Positions 17,218 through 26,529 of a DNA stretch of 64,000 nucleotides are shown here, piece after piece. A model generated the notes under the pieces. That model saw only the letters and a list, made by a program, of their open reading frames with translations, did no database searches and was not told the origin of the DNA. The stretch's first letter is position 1; every line of letters starts with the position of its first letter. Origin of the DNA: Ovoidimarina sp963698645 (GTDB taxonomy: Bacteria > Pseudomonadota > Alphaproteobacteria > Rhodobacterales > Rhodobacteraceae); NCBI GenBank assembly GCA_963698645.1, contig CAVORP010000007.1:620001-684000 (forward strand), read 5' to 3'. Made by a program: the position numbers and the translations under genes.

Positions 17218-17991
17218 TTGCTGGTCGATGCTTTCGAGATGGTAACGAGTTCGAAAGATGTTTTTGCTTTCAGGACGCTTCAGGTGATTCACGATCTGAA
17301 GTGTCTGGCGTTCATGGCGTCTGATGACACCTTGAAAAGGATCGGTGCCGGCGTCTCCCCGGGCGACGGGGAGGCAGGTCTGCGGCGATTGATTTTCGAG
17401 CAGGGATGCAAGCTTACCGAGGAAGACGCGCAGGAGCTGGCAACAGCATTGCTGCTTGCCGCAACTCTCCCTGACGATGATCATGCGGCCTTTGTGACAT
17501 CTACGGCTGTTTTGCTCGCTGATCGGCTGCAGTTCGGTGCGGGACACGATGACCTGTACTGGCATTGGGATGCTTTCCAGCAATACTACCAGCTCATCGA
17601 CGCTGCGGGCAGGGCTGCAATCTTTCAGGGCTATTTGTGTGCGCACCGGAACGGGCGCGTTCATCTTTCGGATCCCCCCCGGGCCGCTCTGAGTACGACA
17701 CTGTCGGGGGACCTAGCGCGAACTCGGCTGCAAGACCTGGTCGGCACAGCAGACCCGGAGCCGGTTCGTGTATTGATCGAAGCGCTTTCAGGTGGCGATA
17801 CCGACGCTGCTTCACAGATATGGGCCGGGAAACACTCCCTGCATTTCAAGTTTGATGATGCCTTTGGTCGGGGAATGATCTCGGCCTTCCGGCACCTCTT
17901 TGAAGTGAACGAGGGCTGGGACCCATACAAAGGTACCGCGTTTACGGTTCTGGATCAGTCGCCGCGCTTGATCCCGTTCCTTCCGGAATAG
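17218..17991 (+). CDS. conserved-looking protein of unknown function between dapD and dapE
   Basis: I do not recognise a family. The frame gives 257 residues from TTG 17218; ATG 17239 is the first ATG. The reading frame is open back through the dapD stop, with plausible protein (FLKLADRPVYCRGPAGLL) between 17170 and 17220 but no ATG, GTG or TTG there, so the start is unsure; an ATT at 17152 overlapping the dapD TAA is possible. The protein is soluble and helix-rich, with aromatic segments (DDLYWHWDAFQQYYQLIDAA, HSLHFKFDDAFGRGMISAFR). Its place suggests co-transcription with the dap genes. Base composition matches its neighbours. Confidence 0.65.
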   Translation: MLVDAFEMVTSSKDVFAFRTLQVIHDLKCLAFMASDDTLKRIGAGVSPGDGEAGLRRLIFEQGCKLTEEDAQELATALLLAATLPDDDHAAFVTSTAVLLADRLQFGAGHDDLYWHWDAFQQYYQLIDAAGRAAIFQGYLCAHRNGRVHLSDPPRAALSTTLSGDLARTRLQDLVGTADPEPVRVLIEALSGGDTDAASQIWAGKHSLHFKFDDAFGRGMISAFRHLFEVNEGWDPYKGTAFTVLDQSPRLIPFLPE

Positions 17992-18037
17992 ACCCCGATC
18001 CCTTGCGCGCTGCCTGCGTCTCTGTCAGTTGACGGAA

Positions 18038-18376
18038 ATGGTGTCGGAAAGAAAGAAACAGTCGGTCTATACACTCTTGGTGCAGGTTGGACGCAAGAGC
18101 GGTGATGGCTTGCCGGTAGATTCAACCGGGGCGGCCCTTATGTGTTATGCCAGCGGTGTTTCTGAGGATGAGGCCGTTCGCGAAACGGTCGCGATCCTCA
18201 AGCAGGCGGGCCTCGCGCCGCTTGATGTTACCGGATATGGCACCGCTGCCGAGCGCCGCGCCATGGGTCATGATGTCGAACAGGAAGAAGCAGATCTCAT
18301 GGAACGAGCTCTCGCTGAAAACTCAGTGATCGTGGCAAGCATCGAGACGCTTTATGGAGACGCATCGCCCAGTTGA
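18038..18376 (+). CDS. small hypothetical protein upstream of dapE
   Basis: A 112-residue soluble protein from ATG 18038 (TTG 18029 is an in-frame alternative). The N-terminal part alternates strand and helix (VYTLLVQVGRKSGDGLPVDS, GAALMCYASGVSEDEAVRET, VAILKQAGLAPLDVTGYG), and the C-terminus is acidic and helical (EQEEADLMERALAENSVIVA). I do not recognise the family. It ends 31 bases before the dapE start and is transcribed with it. Confidence 0.65.
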   Translation: MVSERKKQSVYTLLVQVGRKSGDGLPVDSTGAALMCYASGVSEDEAVRETVAILKQAGLAPLDVTGYGTAAERRAMGHDVEQEEADLMERALAENSVIVASIETLYGDASPS

Positions 18377-18407
18377 TCACCGACGACGCCAAGGGTATCG
18401 CCAAAGA

Positions 18408-19562
18408 ATGAAAGAATTCGAGAAAATTGATCCAGTGGAGTTGACGGCCGAACTCATTCGGCGACCGTCGATCACACCGGAAGATGCCGGTGCGATGGAG
18501 GTGGTTGAGCGGGAGCTGGCGCGCGCTGGTTTCGAATGCTTCCGCGCCGATAGGAATGGGATCGCGAATCTTGTTGCCCGTTGGGGAGAGAAAGGCAGCG
18601 AACGCAGTTTTGGCTTCAATGGGCATGTGGATGTCGTTCCGCCAGGAAATCCTTCGGAGTGGCGTATCAACCCATTCGAGGGCGCTATCGAAGGGGGTCA
18701 GATCTGGGGGCGTGGCGCGGCGGATATGAAATCCGGTGTTGCTGCGTTCGTGGCGGCTGCCGTTGATCTTGTTCGCGATCAGCCCCCGGACGGATCGATC
18801 ATTGTCACCATCACCGGCGATGAAGAGGGTGATGCAACCGACGGAACAACCGCGATCCTCGACTGGATGAAAGCAAACGACGAGCATATGTCGGTCTGCC
18901 TTGTTGGAGAGCCGACCTGTGCCGAGTTGATGGGCGATACGATCAAGATCGGTCGCCGGGGCTCGATGACACTACGATTCAAGGCGATTGGAAAGCAGGG
19001 TCATTCCGCCTATCCCCATCGCGCAAGGAATCCAGTGATGGCCATGTCGACGCTAATGCATAATCTGGGACGGAAAGTGCTTGATACGGGAACCGAACAC
19101 TTTGACCCTTCAACCCTCGCCATTACAACGATCGACACTGGCAACCCGGCGACAAATGTCATTCCGGCGATCTGCGAAGCGACGGTGAACATCCGCTTCA
19201 ATGATGCGCAAAGCTCTTCCGGTCTCTCGGACTGGGTCGCCACTGAAGTCAAAGCCGTGGAAGATGAAACCGGCATTTCGTTTGATGTGCAGACCCGCGT
19301 ATCAGGAGAAAGCTTCCTGACACCTCCGGGAAGCTTCACGGAACTGGTCGTATCTGCGGTAGAAGCCGAGACAGGAATGCGACCAACGCTTTCGACGACC
19401 GGCGGGACTTCGGATGCGAGATTCATCAGGGCGCACTGTCCGGTTCTCGAGTTCGGTCTGGTTGGCAAGACCATGCACCAGGTGGACGAGAGGGTGGAGA
19501 CCGCGCATATCCTGCAACTCAAGGCGGCCTATCTCCGTATCCTGCGTGACTATTTCGCCTAG
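18408..19562 (+). CDS. dapE: succinyl-diaminopimelate desuccinylase DapE
   Basis: Zinc M20 metallopeptidase-fold enzyme that removes succinate to give LL-diaminopimelate. ATG 18408 (MKEFEKIDPVELTAELIRRP) gives 384 residues. Metal and catalytic motifs are intact: GFNGHVDVVPPG, WGRGAADMKSGV, ITGDEEGDATDG, VGEPTCAELMGD and, near the C-terminus, the metal-ligand His in MHQVDERV. The dimerisation domain lies at about 180-295. It works with dapD upstream in the same run. Confidence 0.96.
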   Translation: MKEFEKIDPVELTAELIRRPSITPEDAGAMEVVERELARAGFECFRADRNGIANLVARWGEKGSERSFGFNGHVDVVPPGNPSEWRINPFEGAIEGGQIWGRGAADMKSGVAAFVAAAVDLVRDQPPDGSIIVTITGDEEGDATDGTTAILDWMKANDEHMSVCLVGEPTCAELMGDTIKIGRRGSMTLRFKAIGKQGHSAYPHRARNPVMAMSTLMHNLGRKVLDTGTEHFDPSTLAITTIDTGNPATNVIPAICEATVNIRFNDAQSSSGLSDWVATEVKAVEDETGISFDVQTRVSGESFLTPPGSFTELVVSAVEAETGMRPTLSTTGGTSDARFIRAHCPVLEFGLVGKTMHQVDERVETAHILQLKAAYLRILRDYFA

Positions 19563-20142
19563 ATTCCGCCGCCGCGTCGTGGTGATGGTGAAAGTGCCCC
19601 GACCGGGTAAGGTGAAGACACGGCTTGGGCGCGAAATCGGTCTTATCGACTCGGCTTGGTGGTTCCGACATCAGGTAAGGCGTCTTTTGCGCCAAGTGTC
19701 TGATCCGCGCTGGGATCTTGTCCTGGCTGTCAGTCCCGACAAGGAGGGGCTTTGCACGCGGTTTTGGCCAGATCGGATTCAAAGGGTTCCGCAAGGGGAG
19801 GGGGATTTGGGCGCGCGCATGGCAAGGGTCTTTCGCAACATGCCCTTCGGTCCAACGATCGTTGTCGGAGCCGATATCCCACAGATGTCCCAACAGCATC
19901 TTGTGCGCGCCTTCGATCTCTTGGGGCGAAACGATGGAGTGCTGGGGCCGGCTCCCGATGGTGGCTATTGGTTGATCGGGTTCCGGCACGGGAAACGGTT
20001 GCCCGCAGGCGCATTCACCAACGTGCGTTGGTCAAGCATGCATGCGCTGCAAGATACACTGGCCACACTTGACGGTGTGAAAATCGCGATAGCGGATACC
20101 TTGGCTGACGTCGATCGGGCGGCGGACCTGAAATCCAAATAA
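19546..20142 (+). CDS. TIGR04282 family glycosyltransferase-like protein
   Basis: DUF2064 / TIGR04282 proteins have a nucleotide-diphospho-sugar transferase (GT-A) fold; the substrate is unknown. The body starts with a strand and loop, VVVMVKVPRPGKVKTRLGRE, then ADIPQMSQQHLVRAFDLL and GPAPDGGYWLIGF. The start could be GTG 19546 (17 bases inside dapE, giving 198 residues), GTG 19579 or ATG 19585; I prefer 19546 because it keeps a full first strand. A fixed rnr follows 24-39 bases downstream. Confidence 0.75.
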   Translation: MTISPRFRRRVVVMVKVPRPGKVKTRLGREIGLIDSAWWFRHQVRRLLRQVSDPRWDLVLAVSPDKEGLCTRFWPDRIQRVPQGEGDLGARMARVFRNMPFGPTIVVGADIPQMSQQHLVRAFDLLGRNDGVLGPAPDGGYWLIGFRHGKRLPAGAFTNVRWSSMHALQDTLATLDGVKIAIADTLADVDRAADLKSK

Positions 20143-20181
20143 TTCCGATGACGACATTCATCGGTCATGATAGCCGGAACC

Positions 20182-22413
20182 ATGGCTCGCTTACCTTCCA
20201 AACCCGAAATACTTGAATGGATTTCCAATAACCCGACACAGAACGGGAAGCGCGAAATCGCAAAGGCGTTCGGTCTCAAAGGATCGGACCGCATCGATCT
20301 CAAGCGACTGCTGAGAGAGCTTCAGGACGAAGGGCATCTCGAGAAACGCAAGCGGAGCTATCGCGACCCCCAGAAGCTGCCGCCGGTATCGGTTCTTCAG
20401 ATCGAGCCGCTTGGAAAAGACGGTGATCAATATGCCCGGCCGCTGGAATGGGGTGGCGACGGACCGGCACCTGCAATCCTTTTCGTTCCGCGGAACTCCG
20501 ATCCCGCGCTGGGCGAAGGCGATCGAATTCTTGCGCGGTTGACGGAAGTCACCGACGACGACCACGCCTACGAGGCAAGGCTTATCCGTAAGATCGGCTC
20601 GAACCCCCTCCGGATACTTGGGGTCTTCCGAAAGCTGACCGAGGGCGGCCGGATTGTACCGGTGGACAAAGGTGTGGCACGCGAATGGCAGATCCTGGAG
20701 CGCGATCTGAATGGCGCGCAAGACGGTGAACTTGTGGAGGCGGAACAGGCGGGGCCGCGGTCCCGTTTGGGGCTTCCCACCGCGCGGGTGATCACAAGGC
20801 TGGGAAATCCATCTGCGCCCAAGGCCGTTTCGCTGATTGCCATCCACCAGCACGGGATTCCCGACAGGTTCACCGATGCCGCGATTGCCGAAGCCGATTT
20901 GATGCATCCTGCCGATCTGGGCGGTCGTCAGGATCTTCGGGATTTGCCGTTGATTACGATCGACCCGTCCGACGCCCGGGATCACGACGATGCCTGCTGG
21001 GCCCATTCCGATGAGGACCCTGAAAACAAGGATGGCCATATCATCTGGGTCGCGATTGCGGATGTCGCGCACTACGTCACGCCCGGTTCTGCACTGGACC
21101 GCGAAGCGCAATCGCGCGGTAACTCGACCTATTTTCCCGACCGTGTCGTACCGATGCTGCCGGATAGGCTCTCGGGAGATCTTTGCTCACTCCATGAAGG
21201 TGTCCCACGGGCTTGCATCGCCGTTCGCATGAAGGTCACGAAAGACGGGACAAAGATCGCGCATCATTTTGTCCGCGGATTCATGAAATCGCTTGCTTCG
21301 TTGACTTATGAAGAAGTGCAAGAGGCCGAAAACGGCAATCCATCGGCACGTTGTGCAGCACTTGCAGAAGATGTCATCCATCCCCTGTTTCGGGCCTATC
21401 GCGCGCTGTGTAGAGCACGGGAAATCCGCCAACCCCTTGACCTAGACCTTCCGGAACGGCGCATAGAGCTTGATCCAAAGGGTATTGTGCGTTCGGTGAA
21501 CTTCAAGGAACGGCTAGATGCGCACAGGATGATCGAAGAATTCATGGTTTTGGCAAACGTCGCGGCCGCCGAAGAGCTGCAGAAGGCGCGCATTCCACTA
21601 CTCTACCGTGTCCACGAAGAGCCATCCCCCGAGAAACTTGAGGCTCTCCGCGAGGTGGCTTCCGCGTCCGGTCTTGTCCTTGCGAAAGGCCAGGTGCTCA
21701 AGACACAACATCTCAATCAACTTCTTGCCCAGGCCGAGGGGACGGATTTTGACGAATTGATCAATCTCTCGACGCTTCGCTCGATGACGCAGGCCTACTA
21801 CTCGCCAGAGAACCTCGGTCATTTTGGTCTGGCTTTACGGTCCTATGCGCATTTTACCTCTCCGATCCGCCGCTACTCCGATCTTGTCGTGCACAGGGCT
21901 CTCGTTTCGGCTCATCGTTGGGGTGATGATGGGCTTTCAGATACAGAAATAGGTGCCCTGTCCGAAACAGCACGGCATATTTCCGAAACTGAGCGCCGGT
22001 CCATGGCCGCCGAACGTGACACGACTGACCGGTATCTGGCCAGCTATCTTTCCGAAAGGGTCGGGAGCGAGATGACCGGGCGCATCTCTGGAGTGGCACG
22101 CTTTGGTGCTTTTGTGAAACTCGACGAAACGGGTGCAGACGGACTGGTGCCCATCCGGTCGATCGGGCGTGAATTCTTTCATTTCGATCGCGAAGCCCAG
22201 ACGCTCATGGGGTCCGATACTGGTCTCGAGATAGGTATCGGCCAGCGAGTCAAGGTCCGACTTGTCGAAGCTGAACCTGTGACCGGCGGCTTGATGCTCG
22301 AGATCGTGGAGATTGAGGACAAGATGCTGCCATCGCCGGTGCGTGGGAAGCGGCGCGCGCCCATTCCCAAGAGAGGTTCCAAGAGGGTTACGCGCCGGCA
22401 CCGCAAGAAATAG
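20182..22413 (+). CDS. rnr: ribonuclease R
   Basis: Processive 3'-5' exoribonuclease for structured RNA. ATG 20182 (MARLPSKPEILEWISNNPTQ) fits family N-termini; ATG 20167 is 15 bases upstream in frame. Domain order is an N-terminal helix-turn-helix (residues 1-60), cold-shock domains, the RNB catalytic domain with LITIDPSDARDHDDACW (Asp cluster for Mg), then HFTSPIRRYSDLVVHR. An S1 domain follows (GRISGVARFGAFVKLDETGA) and a basic tail (KRRAPIPKRGSKRVTRRHRK). Length 743 residues is typical. Confidence 0.95.
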   Translation: MARLPSKPEILEWISNNPTQNGKREIAKAFGLKGSDRIDLKRLLRELQDEGHLEKRKRSYRDPQKLPPVSVLQIEPLGKDGDQYARPLEWGGDGPAPAILFVPRNSDPALGEGDRILARLTEVTDDDHAYEARLIRKIGSNPLRILGVFRKLTEGGRIVPVDKGVAREWQILERDLNGAQDGELVEAEQAGPRSRLGLPTARVITRLGNPSAPKAVSLIAIHQHGIPDRFTDAAIAEADLMHPADLGGRQDLRDLPLITIDPSDARDHDDACWAHSDEDPENKDGHIIWVAIADVAHYVTPGSALDREAQSRGNSTYFPDRVVPMLPDRLSGDLCSLHEGVPRACIAVRMKVTKDGTKIAHHFVRGFMKSLASLTYEEVQEAENGNPSARCAALAEDVIHPLFRAYRALCRAREIRQPLDLDLPERRIELDPKGIVRSVNFKERLDAHRMIEEFMVLANVAAAEELQKARIPLLYRVHEEPSPEKLEALREVASASGLVLAKGQVLKTQHLNQLLAQAEGTDFDELINLSTLRSMTQAYYSPENLGHFGLALRSYAHFTSPIRRYSDLVVHRALVSAHRWGDDGLSDTEIGALSETARHISETERRSMAAERDTTDRYLASYLSERVGSEMTGRISGVARFGAFVKLDETGADGLVPIRSIGREFFHFDREAQTLMGSDTGLEIGIGQRVKVRLVEAEPVTGGLMLEIVEIEDKMLPSPVRGKRRAPIPKRGSKRVTRRHRKK

Positions 22414-22506
22414 CCGACCCTCGTTCCCGGTTATCTTCTGTGTTTGAGGTCTTGAAGCACTACGCTACATTTGAATCGAGCAGAAAAAAATGAATCAGGT
22501 GTTCCC

Positions 22507-23760
22507 ATGCGAATTGCTTTGGCGGTGGCGGCTTTTCTCGCGACTGCGCTTCCATCATCTGCACTTGCGCCGGAAACGGCGCCGCGTCCGAAGGCAAGAT
22601 TTCTCGACCTTGGTGCGGCTTCCTTGATTGTGCCCGTAGCAAATACCGCGTTCCAGAGATGGATCGGAGACTTCCGACTACGTGCGGTGCGACAGGGCAT
22701 TCGCGGTGATGTGTTCGACAAAGCGTTTCGGGAAGCCCGGTACAATACCGATGTGATCGAGAAGGATCGAAACCAGTCCGAGTTCACGAAGCCCATCTGG
22801 GACTATCTCGACAGCGCTGCGAGTGAAACGCGCGTCAAGAACGGGCGCGCCGCGCTGCGCGAAAATCGCAGGATTCTGGAAGAAATCGAGGCGCGATTTG
22901 GCGTCGAGGCAGAGGTCGTAACCGCAATCTGGGGGCTGGAAAGCGCCTACGGCGCGTTCAAGGGGGACACCCCACTTATCTCCGCACTAGCCACGCTAGC
23001 ATTCGACGGGCGCCGCGGACGGTTTTTCGAAGAACAGCTTATCGCAGCGCTCAAAATCATCCAACAAGGCGATGTAAGCCCCCGGGACATGACGGGTTCA
23101 TGGGCTGGAGCGATGGGCCATACCCAGTTCATTCCCACCTCCTACCTCGCCTATGCAGTGGATTTCCGCGGGGATGGCAAGCGGGACATCTGGTCCGATG
23201 ATCCAACCGATGCCCTTGCATCGACCGCGGCCTATTTGCGTAGGTTCGGTTGGACAAAAGGTCAGCCTTGGGGCGCGGAAGTAAGACTTCCGCAAGGGTT
23301 CGACTATGGTCTGACTGGGGAGCGGATCAAGAAGAGCCCATCGGACTGGGCGGCGATTGGTGTGCGCGATATGAATGGGCGCGCCGTTCCGAACCACGGG
23401 CGGGCGTCTATCCTGCTTCCGGCCGGGGCGCAGGGCGCGGCGTTCATGATCTTTGACAATTTTCACGTGATCGAGCGCTACAATACCGCTGATGCCTATG
23501 TGATCGGTGTCGGTCATCTTAGCGATCGGATTGCCGGAGGTCCGGAATTGAAATCGGGCTGGCCCCGTGGCGACAGGAACCTGAGATTCTCGGAGAAGCA
23601 GGAAATGCAGAAGCGGCTGACCGAAGCGGGATTTAATACGCAAGGAGTTGACGGAATTATCGGGCCGAACACGATTGCAGCGATCCGCTCTTTTCAGCGT
23701 TCTGTCGGGATGGTTCCGGACGGGTATGCCAGTTACGAGATCCTGCGCCGCTTGCGATAG
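22507..23760 (+). CDS. lytic murein transglycosylase (MltB type) with peptidoglycan-binding domain
   Basis: Cleaves peptidoglycan glycan strands in the periplasm. ATG 22507, after AGGTG, gives a 417-residue precursor with signal peptide MRIALAVAAFLATALPSSAL. The SLT_2 / MltB catalytic Glu is in WGLESAYGAFKG (about residue 145), followed by TLAFDGRRGRFFEEQLIAAL, SWAGAMGHTQFIPTSYLAYA and DIWSDDPTDALASTAAYLRR. The C-terminal 60 residues form a PG_binding_1 domain (GVDGIIGPNTIAAIRSFQRS). It is tail-to-tail with the methyltransferase gene, overlapping 28 bases. Confidence 0.92.
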   Translation: MRIALAVAAFLATALPSSALAPETAPRPKARFLDLGAASLIVPVANTAFQRWIGDFRLRAVRQGIRGDVFDKAFREARYNTDVIEKDRNQSEFTKPIWDYLDSAASETRVKNGRAALRENRRILEEIEARFGVEAEVVTAIWGLESAYGAFKGDTPLISALATLAFDGRRGRFFEEQLIAALKIIQQGDVSPRDMTGSWAGAMGHTQFIPTSYLAYAVDFRGDGKRDIWSDDPTDALASTAAYLRRFGWTKGQPWGAEVRLPQGFDYGLTGERIKKSPSDWAAIGVRDMNGRAVPNHGRASILLPAGAQGAAFMIFDNFHVIERYNTADAYVIGVGHLSDRIAGGPELKSGWPRGDRNLRFSEKQEMQKRLTEAGFNTQGVDGIIGPNTIAAIRSFQRSVGMVPDGYASYEILRRLR

Positions 23761-24620
23761 GGTCTCATGCCGACTGAAGCTTCAGACAGAGAAATAACAT
23801 ACCGATTGTTGCGTCGGAATACTTCGCTGTTCCTTAGCGTCTCGTTCAGACGTTGATCGAGCCGGTGGCGCCGACGCTTACTGACAAGCGTCCGCAAAGC
23901 TCTCTGAATGAGCCAACGAAGCCGCGGACGTTTTTCGGCAAGTTCGTTGTCGATCCGCGAAATCGCGTGACCAACGACATTGAACAGAGCCTGCTCCAGA
24001 TCTACCGAGGGCGCCACGCTGTCGGTGATATCGACCTGAGTGATGTGCTTGAATGGTGTGTCCGGAAGTGCCCTTTCGAATTCCGCAAGCCGGTGTCCGC
24101 CGCCGACCACCGCATGATCGCTACCATCGAACGCATCCGATCGAAAACAATCCGCCAGAAGGACATGTCCTTCGGGAGAGAGAAGCCGGGCGCACTTGGT
24201 TAGCCCGACTTCAAGGGGAATATACTGATAGCTTTCAGAGAAGAGACAGAGATCGAACTTCTGATCTTCTCTAAAGTCTTCGAAGCGCATTTCATGGACG
24301 CGCGCCCTAGGGGCATTTTCGCGACATCTGCTGGCCAGATATGCAGATGGCACAATGATGTCGACCCTATGGCCAAGCGCGCAAAGTTTGCCTGCGGTCT
24401 CGCCCGCACCTCCACCAATGTCGAGAATTTTGAGATTTCCCCGAGGGAGAAACGAAAAGAGCTTCTCGGTATAAGCGTCCTGTGCCTTGCGAAGGTTTCC
24501 GGCGGTGGGCTCGATCCCATCCCAGAGACCGTAGTGCAGGTTCTCCGCACCGGTTAGCCATTTGGTGAATGCCAATCCGACATCCAGACCAATTGCACGG
24601 GTATCAAGTTTTGAACGCAT
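23733..24620 (-). CDS. class I SAM-dependent methyltransferase, substrate unknown
   Basis: Start at ATG 24620 (MRSKLDTRAIGLDVGLAFTK); 295 residues. The SAM-binding loop ILDIGGGAGETAGKL is at about residues 55-69, then RFEDFREDQKFDLCLFSESY and LLSPEGHVLLADCF. The N-terminal LTGAENLHYGLWDG resembles small-molecule methyltransferases, but the substrate cannot be told. The C-terminus is basic and extends 28 bases into the opposite-strand transglycosylase gene. It lies 20 bases downstream of rppH on the same strand. Confidence 0.8.
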   Translation of the reverse strand: MRSKLDTRAIGLDVGLAFTKWLTGAENLHYGLWDGIEPTAGNLRKAQDAYTEKLFSFLPRGNLKILDIGGGAGETAGKLCALGHRVDIIVPSAYLASRCRENAPRARVHEMRFEDFREDQKFDLCLFSESYQYIPLEVGLTKCARLLSPEGHVLLADCFRSDAFDGSDHAVVGGGHRLAEFERALPDTPFKHITQVDITDSVAPSVDLEQALFNVVGHAISRIDNELAEKRPRLRWLIQRALRTLVSKRRRHRLDQRLNETLRNSEVFRRNNRYVISLSEASVGMRPYRKRRRIS

Positions 24621-24640
24621 GGGGTCCTTGTCAAAGGATG

Positions 24641-25117
24641 TTACGAAGTCGGCTTCCGAAGGTGTTGGGCGAAGTGATCTAACACCTGCCCATAGACCGC
24701 GCGCTTGAAAGGGACAATGCCTTCGACGACTTCCGACGGGCGCGCCCATTTCCAGCGCGCGAATTCCGGATTGTGCAGGTCGAGCCGGATGTCTGAATCG
24801 GTACCGTGAAAGAGGAACAGAAACCACTTCTGCTCCTGACCCCTGAAGCGGCCCTTCCAGGCATTGCCGACCAGGTCCTGCGGAAGATCGTATCGAATCC
24901 AATCCGGAACTTGGTCGACCATTTGTACCAGGCGTTTCGAGATCCCGGTTTCTTCCTCCAGTTCGCGCAAAGCAGCGCTTTCGGGGGTTTCGCCGTCGTC
25001 GATTCCGCCTTGAGGCATTTGCCATGCGCCGGGGACGTCGCTGCGTTCACCGAGAAATACGCAACCATCGGAATTTGCCAGAACGACACCAACACATGGT
25101 CTGTAGCGCGAGCTCAT
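24641..25117 (-). CDS. rppH: RNA pyrophosphohydrolase RppH
   Basis: Nudix hydrolase that removes pyrophosphate from mRNA 5' ends and so starts decay. The 158-residue protein begins MSSRYRPCVGVVLANSDG and has the Nudix box GGIDDGETPESAALRELEEE-TG at about residues 38-60. RppH-type features follow: WIRYDLPQDLVGNAWKGRFR, GQEQKWFLF and FARWKWARPSEVVEGIVPFK. It lies downstream of ctpA, separated by 62 bases that contain a perfect hairpin. Confidence 0.94.
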   Translation of the reverse strand: MSSRYRPCVGVVLANSDGCVFLGERSDVPGAWQMPQGGIDDGETPESAALRELEEETGISKRLVQMVDQVPDWIRYDLPQDLVGNAWKGRFRGQEQKWFLFLFHGTDSDIRLDLHNPEFARWKWARPSEVVEGIVPFKRAVYGQVLDHFAQHLRKPTS

Positions 25118-25143
25118 CGGGACCCACCAGTTCAGAATTGCCG

Positions 25144-25171
25144 GCCACCGGGCGATTGATCACCCGGTGGC
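25144..25171. terminator. strong hairpin between ctpA and rppH
   Basis: GCCACCGGG (25144-25152) pairs perfectly with CCCGGTGGC (25163-25171), loop 10. No T-run follows on either strand, so it may pause or stabilise rather than terminate. Confidence 0.35.
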
Positions 25172-25179
25172 GATGAGTG

Positions 25180-26520
25180 CTATTCTACGGGTCCCAGCGC
25201 CGAAAGCCCCTTCAGAATGTCGATTGCATAGGCCAGCTGATAGTCCTCGTCCCTCAGCTTCGCCGCAGCTTCGACCTTGGCACGATCTTCCTCAATCTGA
25301 CGGCGCTGGTCATCGGTCAGGCTGTCATTGTTGAGGCTACCCCGAAGGTCGGATTCGAACCGGTTTCGGTTCACAGCTTCCTGATCCGATTCGGCTTCGC
25401 TTTCGGGGCGACGAGGTGGCTGCTGAACGATGATATCCGGCGAGATGCCAAGGGCCTGGATCGACCGACCGGACGGCGTATAGTAGCGCGCTGTCGTCAG
25501 GCGCATCGCGCCTTCCTGGCGAAGTGGCATGACCGTTTGTACGGATCCCTTGCCGAAGCTTTTCGTGCCGATGACGATGGCACGACGATGATCCTGAAGC
25601 GCCCCCGCAACGATTTCAGAAGCAGAGGCCGAACCGCCATTTATCAGGACGACGATCGGCTTGCCTTCGACGAGATCGCCTTCAGTCGCGTTGAACCGCT
25701 CACCGTCCTGCGGGTCTCTTCCGCGTGTCGAGACGATTTCGCCAGCATTCAGGAACGCATCCGAAACTCGGATCGACTGTGTCAAAAGACCGCCCGGATT
25801 GTTGCGTAGGTCAAGAACGATACCATTGATATTGTCGAGACCTCCCGCGGCCTCGATTTCCTTCTCAAGCCCGTCCTTCATGTTTGGGAATGTCTGGTCG
25901 TTGAATGTCGTCACACGGAGCACAACCGTTTCGCCGACGGTCCGTGTCCTGACCGCGGTGAGTTTAATCGTGTCGCGAATGATCGATACGTCGAACGGAT
26001 CATCCGTGCCCTCACGCACGACCGTAATTACGATCTCGGAACCTACAGGACCCCGCATCATCTCGACGGCGTCATCAAGCGTAAGACCCAGAACGCTTTC
26101 TCCATCGACATGGGTGATGAAATCGCCCGCTTCGATACCCGCTTCATCCGCAGGCGTGTCATCGATCGGCGAGACCACTTTCACAAAGCCCTCTTCCTGC
26201 GTGACTTCGATTCCAAGGCCGCCGAACTCGCCCCGCGTCTGAACGCGCATCGCCGCTGCATCGCGCGGCGAAAGATAGCTGGAATGAGGATCGAGAGAGG
26301 TGAGCATACCGTTAATCGCGGCTTCGATGAGATCTTCCTCATCAACCTGCTCGACATACTGAGCGCGGATGCGTTCAAAGATATCTCCGAACAGATCGAG
26401 TTGTTCGTAGACCGAGCTCCGCTTGTCGGCTTCCTGCGCGATCAAGGGTCCTGCGACTTGTGTCGAGATCAAAACTCCCGCCACGGTCCCGCCGATTGCT
26501 GCCCACATGAATTTTTTCAT
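25180..26520 (-). CDS. ctpA: S41 family carboxy-terminal processing protease CtpA
   Basis: Periplasmic serine protease with a Ser-Lys dyad. The 446-residue precursor has an N-terminal signal or anchor (MKKFMWAAIGGTVAGVLIST). DPHSSYLSPRDAAAM comes before a PDZ domain (about 85-165: GEFGGLGIEVTQEEGFVKVV). The peptidase domain shows LDLRNNPGGLLTQSI, the catalytic Ser in NGGSASASEIVAGAL and Lys in GTKSFGKGSVQ. An acidic, helical C-terminus follows. It is 9 bases downstream of envC, so gpmI-envC-ctpA form an operon. Confidence 0.95.
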   Translation of the reverse strand: MKKFMWAAIGGTVAGVLISTQVAGPLIAQEADKRSSVYEQLDLFGDIFERIRAQYVEQVDEEDLIEAAINGMLTSLDPHSSYLSPRDAAAMRVQTRGEFGGLGIEVTQEEGFVKVVSPIDDTPADEAGIEAGDFITHVDGESVLGLTLDDAVEMMRGPVGSEIVITVVREGTDDPFDVSIIRDTIKLTAVRTRTVGETVVLRVTTFNDQTFPNMKDGLEKEIEAAGGLDNINGIVLDLRNNPGGLLTQSIRVSDAFLNAGEIVSTRGRDPQDGERFNATEGDLVEGKPIVVLINGGSASASEIVAGALQDHRRAIVIGTKSFGKGSVQTVMPLRQEGAMRLTTARYYTPSGRSIQALGISPDIIVQQPPRRPESEAESDQEAVNRNRFESDLRGSLNNDSLTDDQRRQIEEDRAKVEAAAKLRDEDYQLAYAIDILKGLSALGPVE

Positions 26521-26529
26521 CGTTGCGTC

